In this document: piece by piece, positions 1 to 7,691 of the stretch | Layout: every line of letters starts with the position of its first letter | Position numbering within the stretch: the stretch's first letter is position 1 | Position numbers and translations under genes: made by a program | From: JALORV01 sp963702595 | Lineage (GTDB): Bacteria; Pseudomonadota; Gammaproteobacteria; Burkholderiales; Burkholderiaceae_F | Length of the DNA stretch: 64,000 nt | Assembly (NCBI GenBank): GCA_963702595.1 | Contig: CAVPDC010000022.1 | Coordinates: forward strand, 416,016 to 480,015 | Reading direction: 5' to 3' | The notes under the pieces: model-generated | Told to the model about the DNA's origin: nothing | Seen by the model: only the letters and a program-made list of their open reading frames with translations | Database searches by the model: none

Positions 1-483
1 CGCAAGGCTGTTGCTGCGCTTTCGAGCGCGCGCTTTGCGCGTCTCGCGCTCACGCTGCAGGCTTGGACGATGACACCGGCGCCAAAGGGCGGCCGGCTCG
101 CGCGCCGCGCGCCCAACGTGCTGGCCCGGGCGCATGCGCGGCTCTTCGACGCCGCCCGATTCTTCGCCGCGCTGTCACCGGAACGCCGCCACCGCGTGCG
201 CATCCTCGCCAAGCGGCTGCGCTACGCGCTGGACGTCATGTCGGTTGCGCTGCCGGCAGAGCCGACGGAGCGCTACGTCAAGGCGCTGGCCGAGTTGCAG
301 GATGTTTTAGGCGAACTTAACGACACCGTGGTGGCGCGCAGCGTGCTGAGCGAGATCACGGATTCTGAGGAGGTCCGCGCCGCGGCGATGCACTGGTCAG
401 AGGTGCGGGAGCAGGAGAGGGTGCGTGACGCGGAAGTCCGACTGCTGGCGCTGCTCGAAATAGGACGGCCGTGGAAGGATTGA
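1..483 (+). CDS. CHAD-domain protein, C-terminal part (cut by window edge)
   Basis: The reading frame is open from the first base and ends at the TGA at 481-483, so this is the 3' part of a longer gene. The visible ~160 residues contain the CHAD pattern: RHRVRILAKRLRYALDV followed by a helix with LAELQDVLGELND. CHAD domains are helical bundles with conserved His/Arg/Lys that bind polyphosphate or other phosphorylated polymers, and they are often fused to a CYTH (adenylate cyclase/thiamine triphosphatase) domain. Whether a CYTH domain precedes it lies outside the window. The gene ends 6 bp before the convergent stop of the usher-like gene. The family call is good; the cellular role is inferred. 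Confidence 0.85.
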   Translation, partial: RKAVAALSSARFARLALTLQAWTMTPAPKGGRLARRAPNVLARAHARLFDAARFFAALSPERRHRVRILAKRLRYALDVMSVALPAEPTERYVKALAELQDVLGELNDTVVARSVLSEITDSEEVRAAAMHWSEVREQERVRDAEVRLLALLEIGRPWKD

Positions 484-489
484 CGCGGT

Positions 490-2436
490 TCAGCGCGGCC
501 GCTGCGCCGCGATATCCACGATGACCGTCTCGCGCACCGGCACCTCGATCTCCACGCGGCCTTCGTTGGCCAGCATCCAAGGAAGGGGCACGTTGTCTGG
601 CACAACTGTAATTCTGTGTGGACCTGATGCGACGGCGGGAAACTCGAAGCGGCCCTGTGCGTCCGTGCGGGTCGAGTAGCGTCCATCGATGATCACGGTT
701 ACGTTAGCCGCACCCTGTTCACCGGCTTCCAGTCGGCCACTTTCGTTCTCATCGAGGAAGACCGTTCCGGTTACCCGGCCGGATCCTGCGCCCGGCGGAC
801 CTCCCAAGGGTGCTCCCAGACTACCGGCTCGGGTTTCGTAGCGCAGCATCAAGAAGCCGCCCGAGTCATTCAGGCGAGTGATATTCGAAGGGACAATCGG
901 ATCGAGCGGAGAGGTGATGGTCAGCGGCTGGCGACTCGATGCCTGGCTGCGGTAAGCGGTCGCGATCAGCCGCAGTTCGGGCAGGATGCTCCAGGTGAGC
1001 ACGACGCTGCCGGTTGCGCTGGTCGGGTCGGCATCGCTATAGGTACGGTTCCATAAGACGTTGAGGTCGAGTGCGAGGTTGCGGGCAATGTCACCGCCGC
1101 CGTAGGCCGCAAGGGAGATCTGATTCGATGCATCCAGGCGGTCACTTTGATAGCGACCGAAGGCAAGTGTTGTATTGAGTCGAGTGCCTGCAGGCACACT
1201 CCAAGTCTGGTTGAGGCTGAGCACGGTCTCCTGCCTGTCGCCATCTTCCGCTCGGTTCAGTTGCGCCCGTCCGGTCATGAACGATTCGACATGCTCGACA
1301 TAGGCGAATCCTTGCCAGGCTGTCGAATCGGCGAGTCGCACGTTGCCTCCCGTGCCCGCGCTCAGGTCACGCCTGAACTGGTAGCGCACGCTGCCATTGG
1401 CAAACGTCGCTGCCGGCGCGTCGCCATCGATCGGCGCCGTGTAGTCGACGCCGGCATCCCAGAGCCAACGTGGGTCCGCATAGAACGCGCGGTAGTAGCC
1501 TCCGCGCAGGTCGTTTGCCACCGGCTGGTTGCCCCAGAGCAATGCCTGCTCTAGATGAAAGAGGCCAAATGAGTGCTGCAGTCGCCCGGAGCGCACGATG
1601 CCATCGAACCAGAGACCATGGTGTGCCTGGGAGAAGCTGTTCTGGCTCTCCATTACATTGAACTGGAAGCGGCTGGTCGCATCCTGACGCGATGCGGCCA
1701 GCAGCAGTGAGCGCGAGCTGAACTCCCGCGCGCCCGGCGATGACTGCAAGCCGCTGGTGACGTCGTTCGCGCCGGAGTACTGGAAGCCTGCGGTCCAGTT
1801 TCGATCCGACGCAAACTGCGCGCCGAAGTTGGTCAGTTGCCCGCCCAGGCGCCGAAACTCCGGTACGTACGTGCCGTAGTAGACACCGGGCTCGCCGAAA
1901 CCGGCGATTGCCTGCACGGCTTGCGGGCTGCGCCACTCGGTGACGGCACCCAGCATCGGCGTCGTAGACAGGAAAATGCGCGGCTGGAAGCGCACGAGAT
2001 CGATCGCCGGCGAATTCAGCATCCCGAAGCCGTTGTTGGCGCGCCAGCCACCATCGAACGGCATGTCGCGTTGCCATAACGTCGCAATCGAGCTGTCGTA
2101 GCCGTTGGTAAACAGGCCATCAAAACTGAAGGCGCCGTAGTCCGGGGTCGCAAGGAAAGCGCCGACGCCCACTCCGCCCTGAGCGGTCGTGCTGCCGTTG
2201 CGGCGTACCTGCGACCAAATGCCGTCCAGCCGCAAGCCGCGCGGCCATCCACTGGCGTCGCGGGACGGGGACATGCCGTCCCAGAGATCGAGCGGCAGTG
2301 TCCCGTCGTCGATCAAGCGATCTTCGTACACGGCGGATGCCGCGCCATTGCCTGGCGCAGTCTGCTGCGCCAGGGACGGAATGCCGATGACGGCAGTCGC
2401 GAAGGCGAGCAGCTGCGCTGTGGCGGTTGCTCGCAT
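490..2436 (-). CDS. Usher-like outer-membrane beta-barrel protein with C-terminal Ig-like domain
   Basis: 648 residues with an N-terminal signal peptide (MRATATAQLLAFATAVIG, cut probably after the SLAQ region). The long middle part is rich in alternating aromatic/polar strands (for example RSLLLAASRQDATSRFQFNV and WQGFAYVEHVESFM), which suggests an outer-membrane beta-barrel. The last ~95 residues form an SdrD-B/carboxypeptidase-regulatory-like domain with GTVFLDENESGRLEAGEQG and TDAQGRFEFPAV. Fimbrial ushers, especially the alternate (CS1/TcfC-like) type, carry a similar C-terminal domain. However, this protein is clearly shorter than the usual ~800 residues and I see no typical FimD N-terminal or plug region. 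It is the last gene of a minus-strand operon, 6 bp after the chaperone-like gene. Likely role: secretion and surface assembly of the upstream subunits. This is inferred from context and domain plan. Confidence 0.6.
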   Translation of the reverse strand: MRATATAQLLAFATAVIGIPSLAQQTAPGNGAASAVYEDRLIDDGTLPLDLWDGMSPSRDASGWPRGLRLDGIWSQVRRNGSTTAQGGVGVGAFLATPDYGAFSFDGLFTNGYDSSIATLWQRDMPFDGGWRANNGFGMLNSPAIDLVRFQPRIFLSTTPMLGAVTEWRSPQAVQAIAGFGEPGVYYGTYVPEFRRLGGQLTNFGAQFASDRNWTAGFQYSGANDVTSGLQSSPGAREFSSRSLLLAASRQDATSRFQFNVMESQNSFSQAHHGLWFDGIVRSGRLQHSFGLFHLEQALLWGNQPVANDLRGGYYRAFYADPRWLWDAGVDYTAPIDGDAPAATFANGSVRYQFRRDLSAGTGGNVRLADSTAWQGFAYVEHVESFMTGRAQLNRAEDGDRQETVLSLNQTWSVPAGTRLNTTLAFGRYQSDRLDASNQISLAAYGGGDIARNLALDLNVLWNRTYSDADPTSATGSVVLTWSILPELRLIATAYRSQASSRQPLTITSPLDPIVPSNITRLNDSGGFLMLRYETRAGSLGAPLGGPPGAGSGRVTGTVFLDENESGRLEAGEQGAANVTVIIDGRYSTRTDAQGRFEFPAVASGPHRITVVPDNVPLPWMLANEGRVEIEVPVRETVIVDIAAQRPR

Positions 2437-2442
2437 CTAGAT

Positions 2443-3249
2443 TCAGTCGAACCGTTGCTCGAACGGCAGGCGGCCGCCGGACCACTCGAGGGTTCCACGA
2501 ATCGTGACCGGACCCTTGGGCTCAACCGGCTCGTCGCGGTCGTTGGTCGCCGTCAGGGCGATGGCGCGAACTTCGCCTGGGAGGACAGGCAGCGACGACG
2601 GAGCAAAGTCCATGCGTCGTCCCGCACTGTCCGTTCCGCTCAGGAACCCGGCCAGACGCCCATGTGCGTTGCCGGTGTTGCGAACGAAGAGCGCCGGCAC
2701 GCGCTGGCCATTCTGCTGTATCCAGCCCGTCTTCTCAATTTCGAGTTTAGGTACGGCCTCGCCGACCGCGACGTAGACGACGATGGCAATCCGGCCTTTG
2801 ACCGGTAGCCGGAAGCCTTCGCCGGAGGCGACGGCCGGATCGTCTCCCTCAATCAGCACAGCGAAGCGGCACTCGCCGGCCGTCACATCGGCCGGCGGCG
2901 TCACTTCAAACCGGTAGCGCAGGCGCCCCCCTGCCGGCACTTCGACAACGCCGCGCTCGATTGCCACCCACGGCCGGCAACTCGTCGGCTGCAGCTCCTC
3001 GTAGACAATGATCTGGCCATCGGCGCCAAGCGCCCAGTCGGCCGTTCGGAAGCGGTAACGCGCCGGTGACTGGCCGCCGTTGGTAATCTCCATGACCTCA
3101 CGCTGTCGTTCGCCAGGCTTGGCGCGCAGCTCGAAACGCGGCGGTGACACCAGCGCCGCGAATCCCTGTGCCACGACAGGATCCATCGGAGCCGTCGTTG
3201 CTGCGACCAGTGCTGTCAGGGATGTGAACAGAAACGATGGGCTTCTCAT
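2443..3249 (-). CDS. Periplasmic pilus-chaperone-like protein
   Basis: 268 residues from the ATG at 3249, chosen because it follows the upstream stop by 1 bp (TGAAATG); a longer alternative start at 3270 would lie inside the previous gene. An N-terminal signal peptide is followed by two Ig-like regions. The first has the order seen in fimbrial chaperones: a basic N-terminal strand (FELRAKPGERQREVMEITN), an aromatic YRFRTADW strand, a PAGGRLRYRFEVTPP turn, and an alternating hydrophobic strand (GRIAIVVYVAVG) at the position of the donor G1 strand. The second region contains LFVRNTGNAHGRLAG. Expected job: capping and delivering the three subunits encoded upstream to the usher-like barrel encoded downstream. 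Sequence identity to known chaperones looks low, so this is a structural-pattern call supported by gene order. Confidence 0.6.
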   Translation of the reverse strand: MRSPSFLFTSLTALVAATTAPMDPVVAQGFAALVSPPRFELRAKPGERQREVMEITNGGQSPARYRFRTADWALGADGQIIVYEELQPTSCRPWVAIERGVVEVPAGGRLRYRFEVTPPADVTAGECRFAVLIEGDDPAVASGEGFRLPVKGRIAIVVYVAVGEAVPKLEIEKTGWIQQNGQRVPALFVRNTGNAHGRLAGFLSGTDSAGRRMDFAPSSLPVLPGEVRAIALTATNDRDEPVEPKGPVTIRGTLEWSGGRLPFEQRFD

Positions 3250-3250
3250 T

Positions 3251-3703
3251 TCATTCCACGTCGATCTCAAAGTGAAATTGCAGTCGTATCGCGCTGCTCA
3301 GGCGCGTGCCGTCGGTTTCCAACTTCAGAGCGAGGGTATCCTCGAGCAGTCGAGTGGTGATCGGTCCGGAGTAGACAAGCTGACGTTCGCCCGACGTCAG
3401 CTGCCCCGGCATCAGTCGGCCCTGTGTCGTCCAGCTGGCGCGAACTTGGACCAACGGCTGCTGCGGCAACACGAGAAAGAGCCGGCCGTTGCGGTTCAGC
3501 CAGGGCGCAAGGTTTAGGCGCACATTGACTGTCGTCGAACCCTCGATCGCGTTGTCTCCGCCACGCGATGGCGCAATGTGGCGCCAGCGCATCGGTGCGC
3601 TCGATTCGGCTGGAAAGGTCCCCGATTCGTCGACGCGATACGTGGTTGCCTCGACTGATGCGAGACTCAGGGCGGCTAGCAATAGCGCCACAACGTGCTT
3701 CAC
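3251..3703 (-). CDS. Small secreted protein of the chaperone-usher-like operon
   Basis: 150 residues. It starts at a GTG that overlaps the stop of the previous subunit gene (GTGA), so translation is probably coupled. A clear signal peptide (MKHVVALLLAALSLASVEA) precedes a mature part of mostly beta-strand character, for example GRLFLVLPQQPLVQVRASW and a final IRLQFHFEIDVE. I do not recognise a family. Its place between the third subunit and the chaperone-like gene suggests an accessory or tip subunit or an assembly factor. Unlike the three subunits upstream it lacks the shared C-terminal GTYxxTxxYT motif. No cysteines are visible in the mature part. Function unknown; membership of the operon is certain from overlap and strand. 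Confidence 0.6.
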   Translation of the reverse strand: MKHVVALLLAALSLASVEATTYRVDESGTFPAESSAPMRWRHIAPSRGGDNAIEGSTTVNVRLNLAPWLNRNGRLFLVLPQQPLVQVRASWTTQGRLMPGQLTSGERQLVYSGPITTRLLEDTLALKLETDGTRLSSAIRLQFHFEIDVE

Positions 3704-4365
3704 GGTGCGCTCAAGGTATAGACGACCGTGCCGGTGTACGTGCCGGCAGGTACGACAGCAGCGTTGGCATAGGTAAACGTCAGGCAGCTCTCAGCCCATT
3801 GGTTGCGCGCGATCGTGCCTATGGTCTGCTGCGAGCCCGCGACGAACGTGCCAGCCGGGAATGGTTGGGTACCGGTATCGCTGATGCCGCTGCTGGTCCA
3901 GGAAATCTGCGAAAACGGAATCGTGCCGCCGCTGCCGTTGCTGAGCGTTGCCGGCACAGTCGCGGTCAGGGTGGCGCCTGCACCGCCCTGAGTGTTGTTA
4001 CGCCGATAAAAGCCTCCAACATAGAGTTGAGCCGGAGGCGAACAAAACGTGAAGTTGTCCCAGAAGCTGTTAGCGGCAGTGCTGTTGGTCGTCATCGCCT
4101 GCGCCGATCCCGTGCCAACCTGGGCGGCAGGTACGGTCACGGACACCGTGTTTACCGTGAAATTGACTCCGGGGTTGCCGCCTCCCTGCAGCGTTCCTGT
4201 AAAGCTGCCGACGCCGACCTGAAGATAGAGGGTGCGCGACCCGGTGGGAATGCTCACCGTGAAAGCGATTGCCGGCAGCGCGCAAACCGACAGTGCGCAA
4301 GCGATCGCCGCCTGGCGCAGCCCGCGATGACGAGTGGTGCTTGTGTCGGTCCCCACCGAGTTCAT
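3700..4365 (-). CDS. Secreted fimbrial-subunit-like protein (third subunit)
   Basis: 221 residues starting at ATG 4365, 13 bp after the stop of subunit 2. The signal peptide is long, with a basic n-region (RHRGLRQ) and the core AAIACALSVCALPAIA. The mature part is Ser/Thr/Gly/Asn-rich beta material and ends in AGTYTGTVVYTLSAP, matching the C-terminal strand of the first subunit (AGTYVATATYTLSAP). It differs from subunits 1 and 2 in its central part and carries two cysteines (FCSPP and SCLTF) that could form a disulphide. That makes it a candidate minor or tip subunit, and the same operon supplies a chaperone-like and an usher-like protein. Classed as fimbrial by pattern, not by a recognised family. 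Confidence 0.55.
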   Translation of the reverse strand: MNSVGTDTSTTRHRGLRQAAIACALSVCALPAIAFTVSIPTGSRTLYLQVGVGSFTGTLQGGGNPGVNFTVNTVSVTVPAAQVGTGSAQAMTTNSTAANSFWDNFTFCSPPAQLYVGGFYRRNNTQGGAGATLTATVPATLSNGSGGTIPFSQISWTSSGISDTGTQPFPAGTFVAGSQQTIGTIARNQWAESCLTFTYANAAVVPAGTYTGTVVYTLSAP

Positions 4366-4378
4366 GGTTGCGTTCGGA

Positions 4379-4999
4379 TCATGGCATCGCGGCCGTATAC
4401 GTCACGGTGCCGGCATAGGTGCCCGACGCATAGACCGTATTTGGCGGGCTCGTCCAGGTGTAACGCCACGAGCCCGACTGGTTGACCACACCACCGCTGG
4501 GTGTCAGTACGGTGCTGCCGGAGTTAAACGGCGGCACGGTGATCGAGCCCGTGGGACTGGACGCCGTTAGCGTGGTCCAGGGCATCGTGTTAGCTCCGCT
4601 CACCAGGTTGGGGGCGCTTGTGACGGCCGTCAGGGTGACGTTGCCGCCGCCGTTACCGATCACGCGCACAGTAACGTCGGTGTTGCCGGAGCCGGTGTCG
4701 CCTCCGGTAGGTAGCACGCCGGTCGAATTGACGATCTGATTCGCCGTGGGCGCATACGCCAATGTATTAACTGACGCGGCCGACCCCACCCGCAACATCA
4801 CGAAGCGGGGGATTGTGATGCTGAAGTTCAGATTAACGGAGGTCGTCAGTGTTCCGGAGTTGCCGGTGGCGAAGTTGGACGCCGCCTGTGCCGCCAGGCT
4901 CAGAGCACCGAGCGCGAGCGACAGCAGGCAGCGCACGGCGATCAACCGCCGACGCTTGGCTGCGCTGCAAGTTATTGCCGGACTGTTCTTTTCACTCAT
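4379..4999 (-). CDS. Secreted fimbrial-subunit-like protein (second subunit)
   Basis: 206 residues from ATG 4999; a TTG at 5008 is possible but no better supported. A basic region (AAKRRRL) precedes a hydrophobic signal core and an AQA-type cleavage site. The mature part is a paralogue of subunit 1 along its whole length, sharing ITIPRFVMLRVGSA, a VNTLxYAPT stretch, an NLVSG loop, GSITVPPF, and the ending SGTYAGTVTYTAAMP. No cysteines are visible in the mature domain. The gene follows a 97-bp gap with two stem-loops, so its expression may be lower than that of subunit 1. Probable role: structural pilus or surface-fibre subunit handled by the chaperone-like protein of this operon. Confidence 0.6.
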   Translation of the reverse strand: MSEKNSPAITCSAAKRRRLIAVRCLLSLALGALSLAAQAASNFATGNSGTLTTSVNLNFSITIPRFVMLRVGSAASVNTLAYAPTANQIVNSTGVLPTGGDTGSGNTDVTVRVIGNGGGNVTLTAVTSAPNLVSGANTMPWTTLTASSPTGSITVPPFNSGSTVLTPSGGVVNQSGSWRYTWTSPPNTVYASGTYAGTVTYTAAMP

Positions 5000-5008
5000 C
5001 TCAAACAA

Positions 5009-5035
5009 ATCGGCCGGCTGTTTACACCGGCCGAT
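5009..5035 (-). terminator. Stem-loop followed by T-rich run between subunits 1 and 2
   Basis: ATCGGCCGG (5027-5035 read on the minus strand) and CCGGCCGAT (5009-5017) form a perfect 9-bp stem with a 9-base loop. On the minus strand the stem is followed at once by TTTGTTTGAG, which resembles a weak intrinsic terminator. It lies 10 bases upstream of the start of subunit 2. Such a structure would let subunit 1 be made in excess over the downstream genes, as is common for major pilins. The structure is seen; the attenuation role is inferred. Confidence 0.55.
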
Positions 5036-5072
5036 CTCGACGCCCCCACAGCTCCGCCGCGAAGGATACTGG

Positions 5073-5100
5073 CCGCGGCCCTCATGTTGCGGGGCCGCGG
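5073..5100 (-). repeat. Inverted repeat after subunit 1
   Basis: CCGCGGCCC at 5073-5081 pairs with GGGCCGCGG at 5092-5100 (9 bp, loop of 10). It starts 5 bp after the stop codon of subunit 1 on the minus strand. There is no T-run behind it, so it looks more like a 3' mRNA-stabilising or pause hairpin than a complete terminator. It acts in tandem with the stem at 5009-5035. Confidence 0.5.
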
Positions 5101-5105
5101 GCGCG

Positions 5106-5669
5106 TTACGGCGCCGACAGTGTGTAGGTCGCGGTGGCCACGTACGTACCCGCCGGATAGACCGTTGCCGCCGGGTTGGTCCATGAGTAGCGCCAGGTGC
5201 CCGTCTGGTTGAAGACGCCGCTCACTGCGGTCAGGGCGACACTCCCTCCAAAGGCCGGAACGCCGATCGAGCCGGTCTGATTTGTTCCGGTCAGCGTTGT
5301 AATCGGGATGTTGTTACCGCCCGACACCAAATTGGTCGGATTGTTGGCAGCCAGGGTCATGTTGCCGGCATTGCCGCGCGCGGTGATCGTGACGTCGGAA
5401 GCCGTCGCATCACCTCCGGTCCCCAGGATCGGAGTCGAGTTCTCCATCTCAGCGACGGTCGGCGCAAACACTAGGGTGTTTACTGTTGCCGGTACAGCAC
5501 TGCCGACGCGCAGGAAGATGAAACGCGGAATGACGACGTTGAATGTCAGATCCGCCGTTGCGCTCAGTGCACCGGCACCCGTGTCGAAGTCCGTTGCCGC
5601 ATGCGATGCCAGTGGGAGCGCGGTGGCCATGGCAATCGCGCCTGCCAGGGTTGTGCGAATCAATTTCAT
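5106..5669 (-). CDS. Secreted fimbrial-subunit-like protein (first, probably major subunit)
   Basis: 187 residues. I chose ATG 5669 over an upstream in-frame start at 5873. AAAGGAAAG lies just before it, and the protein then begins with a clean signal peptide (MKLIRTTLAGAIAMATALPL, with an ASHA cleavage site). The mature domain is a paralogue of subunit 2: VIPRFIFLRVGSA, VNTLVFAPT, TGGDATASDVT, NLVSGGNNIP, GSIGVPAF and the ending AGTYVATATYTLSAP. It is the first gene of the operon and is followed by two hairpins, so it is likely the most abundant product. A small stem (CGGGG/CCCCG, 5683-5695) sits just upstream of the ribosome-binding site. The family is not recognised with certainty; it resembles secreted all-beta pilus subunits. 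Confidence 0.6.
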   Translation of the reverse strand: MKLIRTTLAGAIAMATALPLASHAATDFDTGAGALSATADLTFNVVIPRFIFLRVGSAVPATVNTLVFAPTVAEMENSTPILGTGGDATASDVTITARGNAGNMTLAANNPTNLVSGGNNIPITTLTGTNQTGSIGVPAFGGSVALTAVSGVFNQTGTWRYSWTNPAATVYPAGTYVATATYTLSAP

Positions 5670-6216
5670 TGCTTTCCTTTTGCGGGGAAGCCCCGGTTGA
5701 TCAAGTCTGGAGCACGCATCGGGCTGTACTCGCTGCTTTATCCGAGACATACCTGACCGTGCTTGGGGAGCGATCGTACCGAGTACACGGTATTCAGAAG
5801 GGCTGAATTGACGGTTCCATCTTCGGCATTTCAAACGCCGCCCTAGGAATGAACGGTTCGTTTGGGGCGACAAGTGCTTGCAGCGTCAATGGCGGAGCGA
5901 TTCCGCCACCAAGAGTCTGCGATCCGCTCGTCGGAGACCATCGACGCCAGCCGTTGATGTGGTGTGGCTCAACGCCCGCCATCGAATTTAAAGCCGACCG
6001 ATCACCGAACGCGCATTGCGCGTCGTGCAATGTCGGTGAATCCGCACTTCTGTCAGATTTTTTCTATGCTCCTGTGTAAGGGTCGACGAACGGTTTGCCG
6101 CTTGTCGGGCGCCATGGCCTTTGCGCGGTCGTCTGCTCAAGAAAAGCGGTGGCGAATCCGTTACCTCGTGAGACTGCGGGCCGCGCGACTGCGGTGTTAT
6201 TGCCTCACACAACTGC
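5670..6216. promoter_or_regulatory. 547-bp divergent intergenic region between the fimbrial-like and pilus operons
   Basis: This gap separates the start of the minus-strand subunit operon from the plus-strand pilE operon and must hold promoters for both. Visible items are the short stem CGGGG/CCCCG at 5683-5695 next to the ribosome-binding site of subunit 1, and a small inverted repeat (TGGCGGA/TCCGCCA, 5890-5908). I find no convincing -35/-10 pair, sigma-54 motif, RNA gene or real short gene. Open frames inside it have no protein-like pattern. Confidence 0.4.
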
Positions 6217-6678
6217 ATGGATTCGACGCTACTCACTATGTTGCATGCTGCTCCACCCGCAAGCACGCGCGGCTTCACGCTGATCGAAGTGCTGATCGTC
6301 ATGACGGTGCTGGCGATCCTGGCAACCATTGCGATTCCGAACTACTCGCGCTACATCATGCGCGGCAACCTGGTCGAAGCGACGAATGCGCTGTCGGAGT
6401 ACCGCGTGCGGATGGAACAGTTCTATCAGGACAACCGGTCCTACCGGAACGCCGACGGTGATTGTGGCGTCGCGGTTCCGGCCAATCTCCAGAACTTCGC
6501 GCTCAATTGTGTCATCGCAGCGGCGGGTCAGGCCTACACCGCCTCGGCGAATGGCGCGGGTTCGATGGCGGGATTCGCGTACTCGATCAACCAGGCGAAT
6601 GTCCGTGCGACGACCGGTCTGCCTGCGAAATGGGGCTCCCTTCCGGCGGACGCAGCCACGCGCTGGGTGACACGATGA
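6217..6678 (+). CDS. pilE: Type IV pilus minor pilin PilE-type
   Basis: 153 residues with a class III prepilin leader: STRG then FTLIEVLIVMTVLAILATIAI, with cleavage expected between Gly and Phe and Glu at +5. The soluble part has the PilE pattern YRVRMEQFYQDNRSY, a Cys pair (DGDCGV and ALNCVI) and AKWGSLPADAATRW near the end, where minor pilins of this type usually carry the conserved W. The leader is 19 residues from ATG 6217 or 12 from ATG 6238, and neither start has a clear ribosome-binding site. First gene of a tightly packed minor-pilin operon whose products prime and cap type IV pili in the inner membrane. It overlaps fimT by ATGA. Confidence 0.88.
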   Translation: MDSTLLTMLHAAPPASTRGFTLIEVLIVMTVLAILATIAIPNYSRYIMRGNLVEATNALSEYRVRMEQFYQDNRSYRNADGDCGVAVPANLQNFALNCVIAAAGQAYTASANGAGSMAGFAYSINQANVRATTGLPAKWGSLPADAATRWVTR

Positions 6679-7253
6679 GCGCGGCAACTAGAGCCAGGCA
6701 GGGCGGCTTGACCGTGGTCGAGCTCGCGGTCGTACTCGCCGTTGCTGCAATCCTGTACTCGCAGGCGGTGCCGGCGTTCACAAGCTGGATCGGTAACGCC
6801 CAGACGCGAACCTCCGCGGAGTCAGTCTTGAACGGTCTGCAATTGGCGCGCGTCGAAGCCATGCGGCGCAACCGCATGGTCCAGTTCGTCGTCACCGACG
6901 GAGCGACCTCTTCTTGGCTTGTCGGATGCTCGAACATCGTGGATGCAGGAACACCAGACGTCGATGATCCCGGTGACTGCCTCGGGGTGATCCAGGCGCG
7001 GGCAGCGCTGGAGGTGTCTGCGCAACCGCAGCTCGTAATCGTTCCGGATGGTGCGACCACCGTTACGTTTGACGCTCTCGGCCGCATCGCTGCGAACATT
7101 GATGGATCGCCGACGGCAACCTCGATCGACGTTGCGAACCCGGGACTGGCTGAGAAAGAGCGACGTGTGCTTCGCCTCGCGCTCGGTGTTGGAGGGGGCG
7201 TCCGCATGTGTGACCCGTCGCTTCACGCCGGCGATCCGAGGGCCTGCCAATGA
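6675..7253 (+). CDS. fimT: Type IV pilus minor pilin FimT/GspH-type
   Basis: 192 residues from ATG 6675, which overlaps the pilE stop (ATGA); a longer in-frame start exists upstream, inside pilE. The prepilin motif is RQGG then LTVVELAVVLAVAAI, with Glu at +5; the usual Phe after the cleavage site is Leu here. The soluble part contains NGLQLARVEAMRRNRMVQF, the hallmark of FimT/GspH pseudopilins, and a Cys pair (VGCSN and GDCLG). FimT helps pilus priming and, in some species, binds DNA during uptake. Second gene of the operon, overlapping pilV by ATGA. Confidence 0.88.
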   Translation: MSAATRARQGGLTVVELAVVLAVAAILYSQAVPAFTSWIGNAQTRTSAESVLNGLQLARVEAMRRNRMVQFVVTDGATSSWLVGCSNIVDAGTPDVDDPGDCLGVIQARAALEVSAQPQLVIVPDGATTVTFDALGRIAANIDGSPTATSIDVANPGLAEKERRVLRLALGVGGGVRMCDPSLHAGDPRACQ

Positions 7254-7690
7254 CGGGCGTCAATCGTCGCCGACGGACAGCGCTGGCTCGGCCGACGCGG
7301 CGGTCGGTACGCGGCATGTCGCTGGTCGAAGTTCTTGTGTCCACGGTGATCTTTGTCATCGGTGTGCTCGGCCTGCTCAGTGCGCATGCGTCGGCGTTCA
7401 ACAGCTTCACGGACGCGAAGCTGCGGGTCGATGCCGCGCTGCTCGCGGATCGCCTGATCGGCGAACTGTGGGTAGACCGTGCTCACATGGCGGAGTACGC
7501 CTATGGCGGCATCAGCACCACAGCACCGGCGCGCATCGCGCCATGGGTGGCGCAGCTGCAGCAGTCCCTCCCGGCAGCAGACGCCTCTGTTGAAGTCGTG
7601 GGCGAGGAAGTGCGCGTCACCGTGACCTGGCGGCCCCGGGATGGCGATCGCCGAACGCACGTGGCAGTAGCAACGCTGCAGGGCCCGTAG
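7250..7690 (+). CDS. pilV: Type IV pilus minor pilin PilV
   Basis: 146 residues; the start overlaps the fimT stop. A basic leader (RRRRTALARPTRRSVRG) precedes MSLVEVLVSTVIFVIGVLGLL, the typical PilV N-terminal helix with Glu at +5. The short globular part contains LLADRLIGELWVDRAHMAEYAYGG and ends in VTVTWRPRDG, typical of PilV. It acts in the minor-pilin complex with FimT, PilW, PilX and PilE. It is separated from pilW by a single base, so translation is probably coupled. Confidence 0.88.
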   Translation: MTGVNRRRRTALARPTRRSVRGMSLVEVLVSTVIFVIGVLGLLSAHASAFNSFTDAKLRVDAALLADRLIGELWVDRAHMAEYAYGGISTTAPARIAPWVAQLQQSLPAADASVEVVGEEVRVTVTWRPRDGDRRTHVAVATLQGP

Positions 7691-7691
7691 C

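Noticed and set aside
5073..5100. Stem after subunit 1 considered as a full intrinsic terminator
   Set aside because: No T-run follows on the transcribed strand, so it is listed only as an inverted repeat.
5849..6079. 76-codon frame in the gap between the fimbrial-like and pilus operons
   Set aside because: No ribosome-binding site, no signal peptide or domain pattern; composition unlike a protein.
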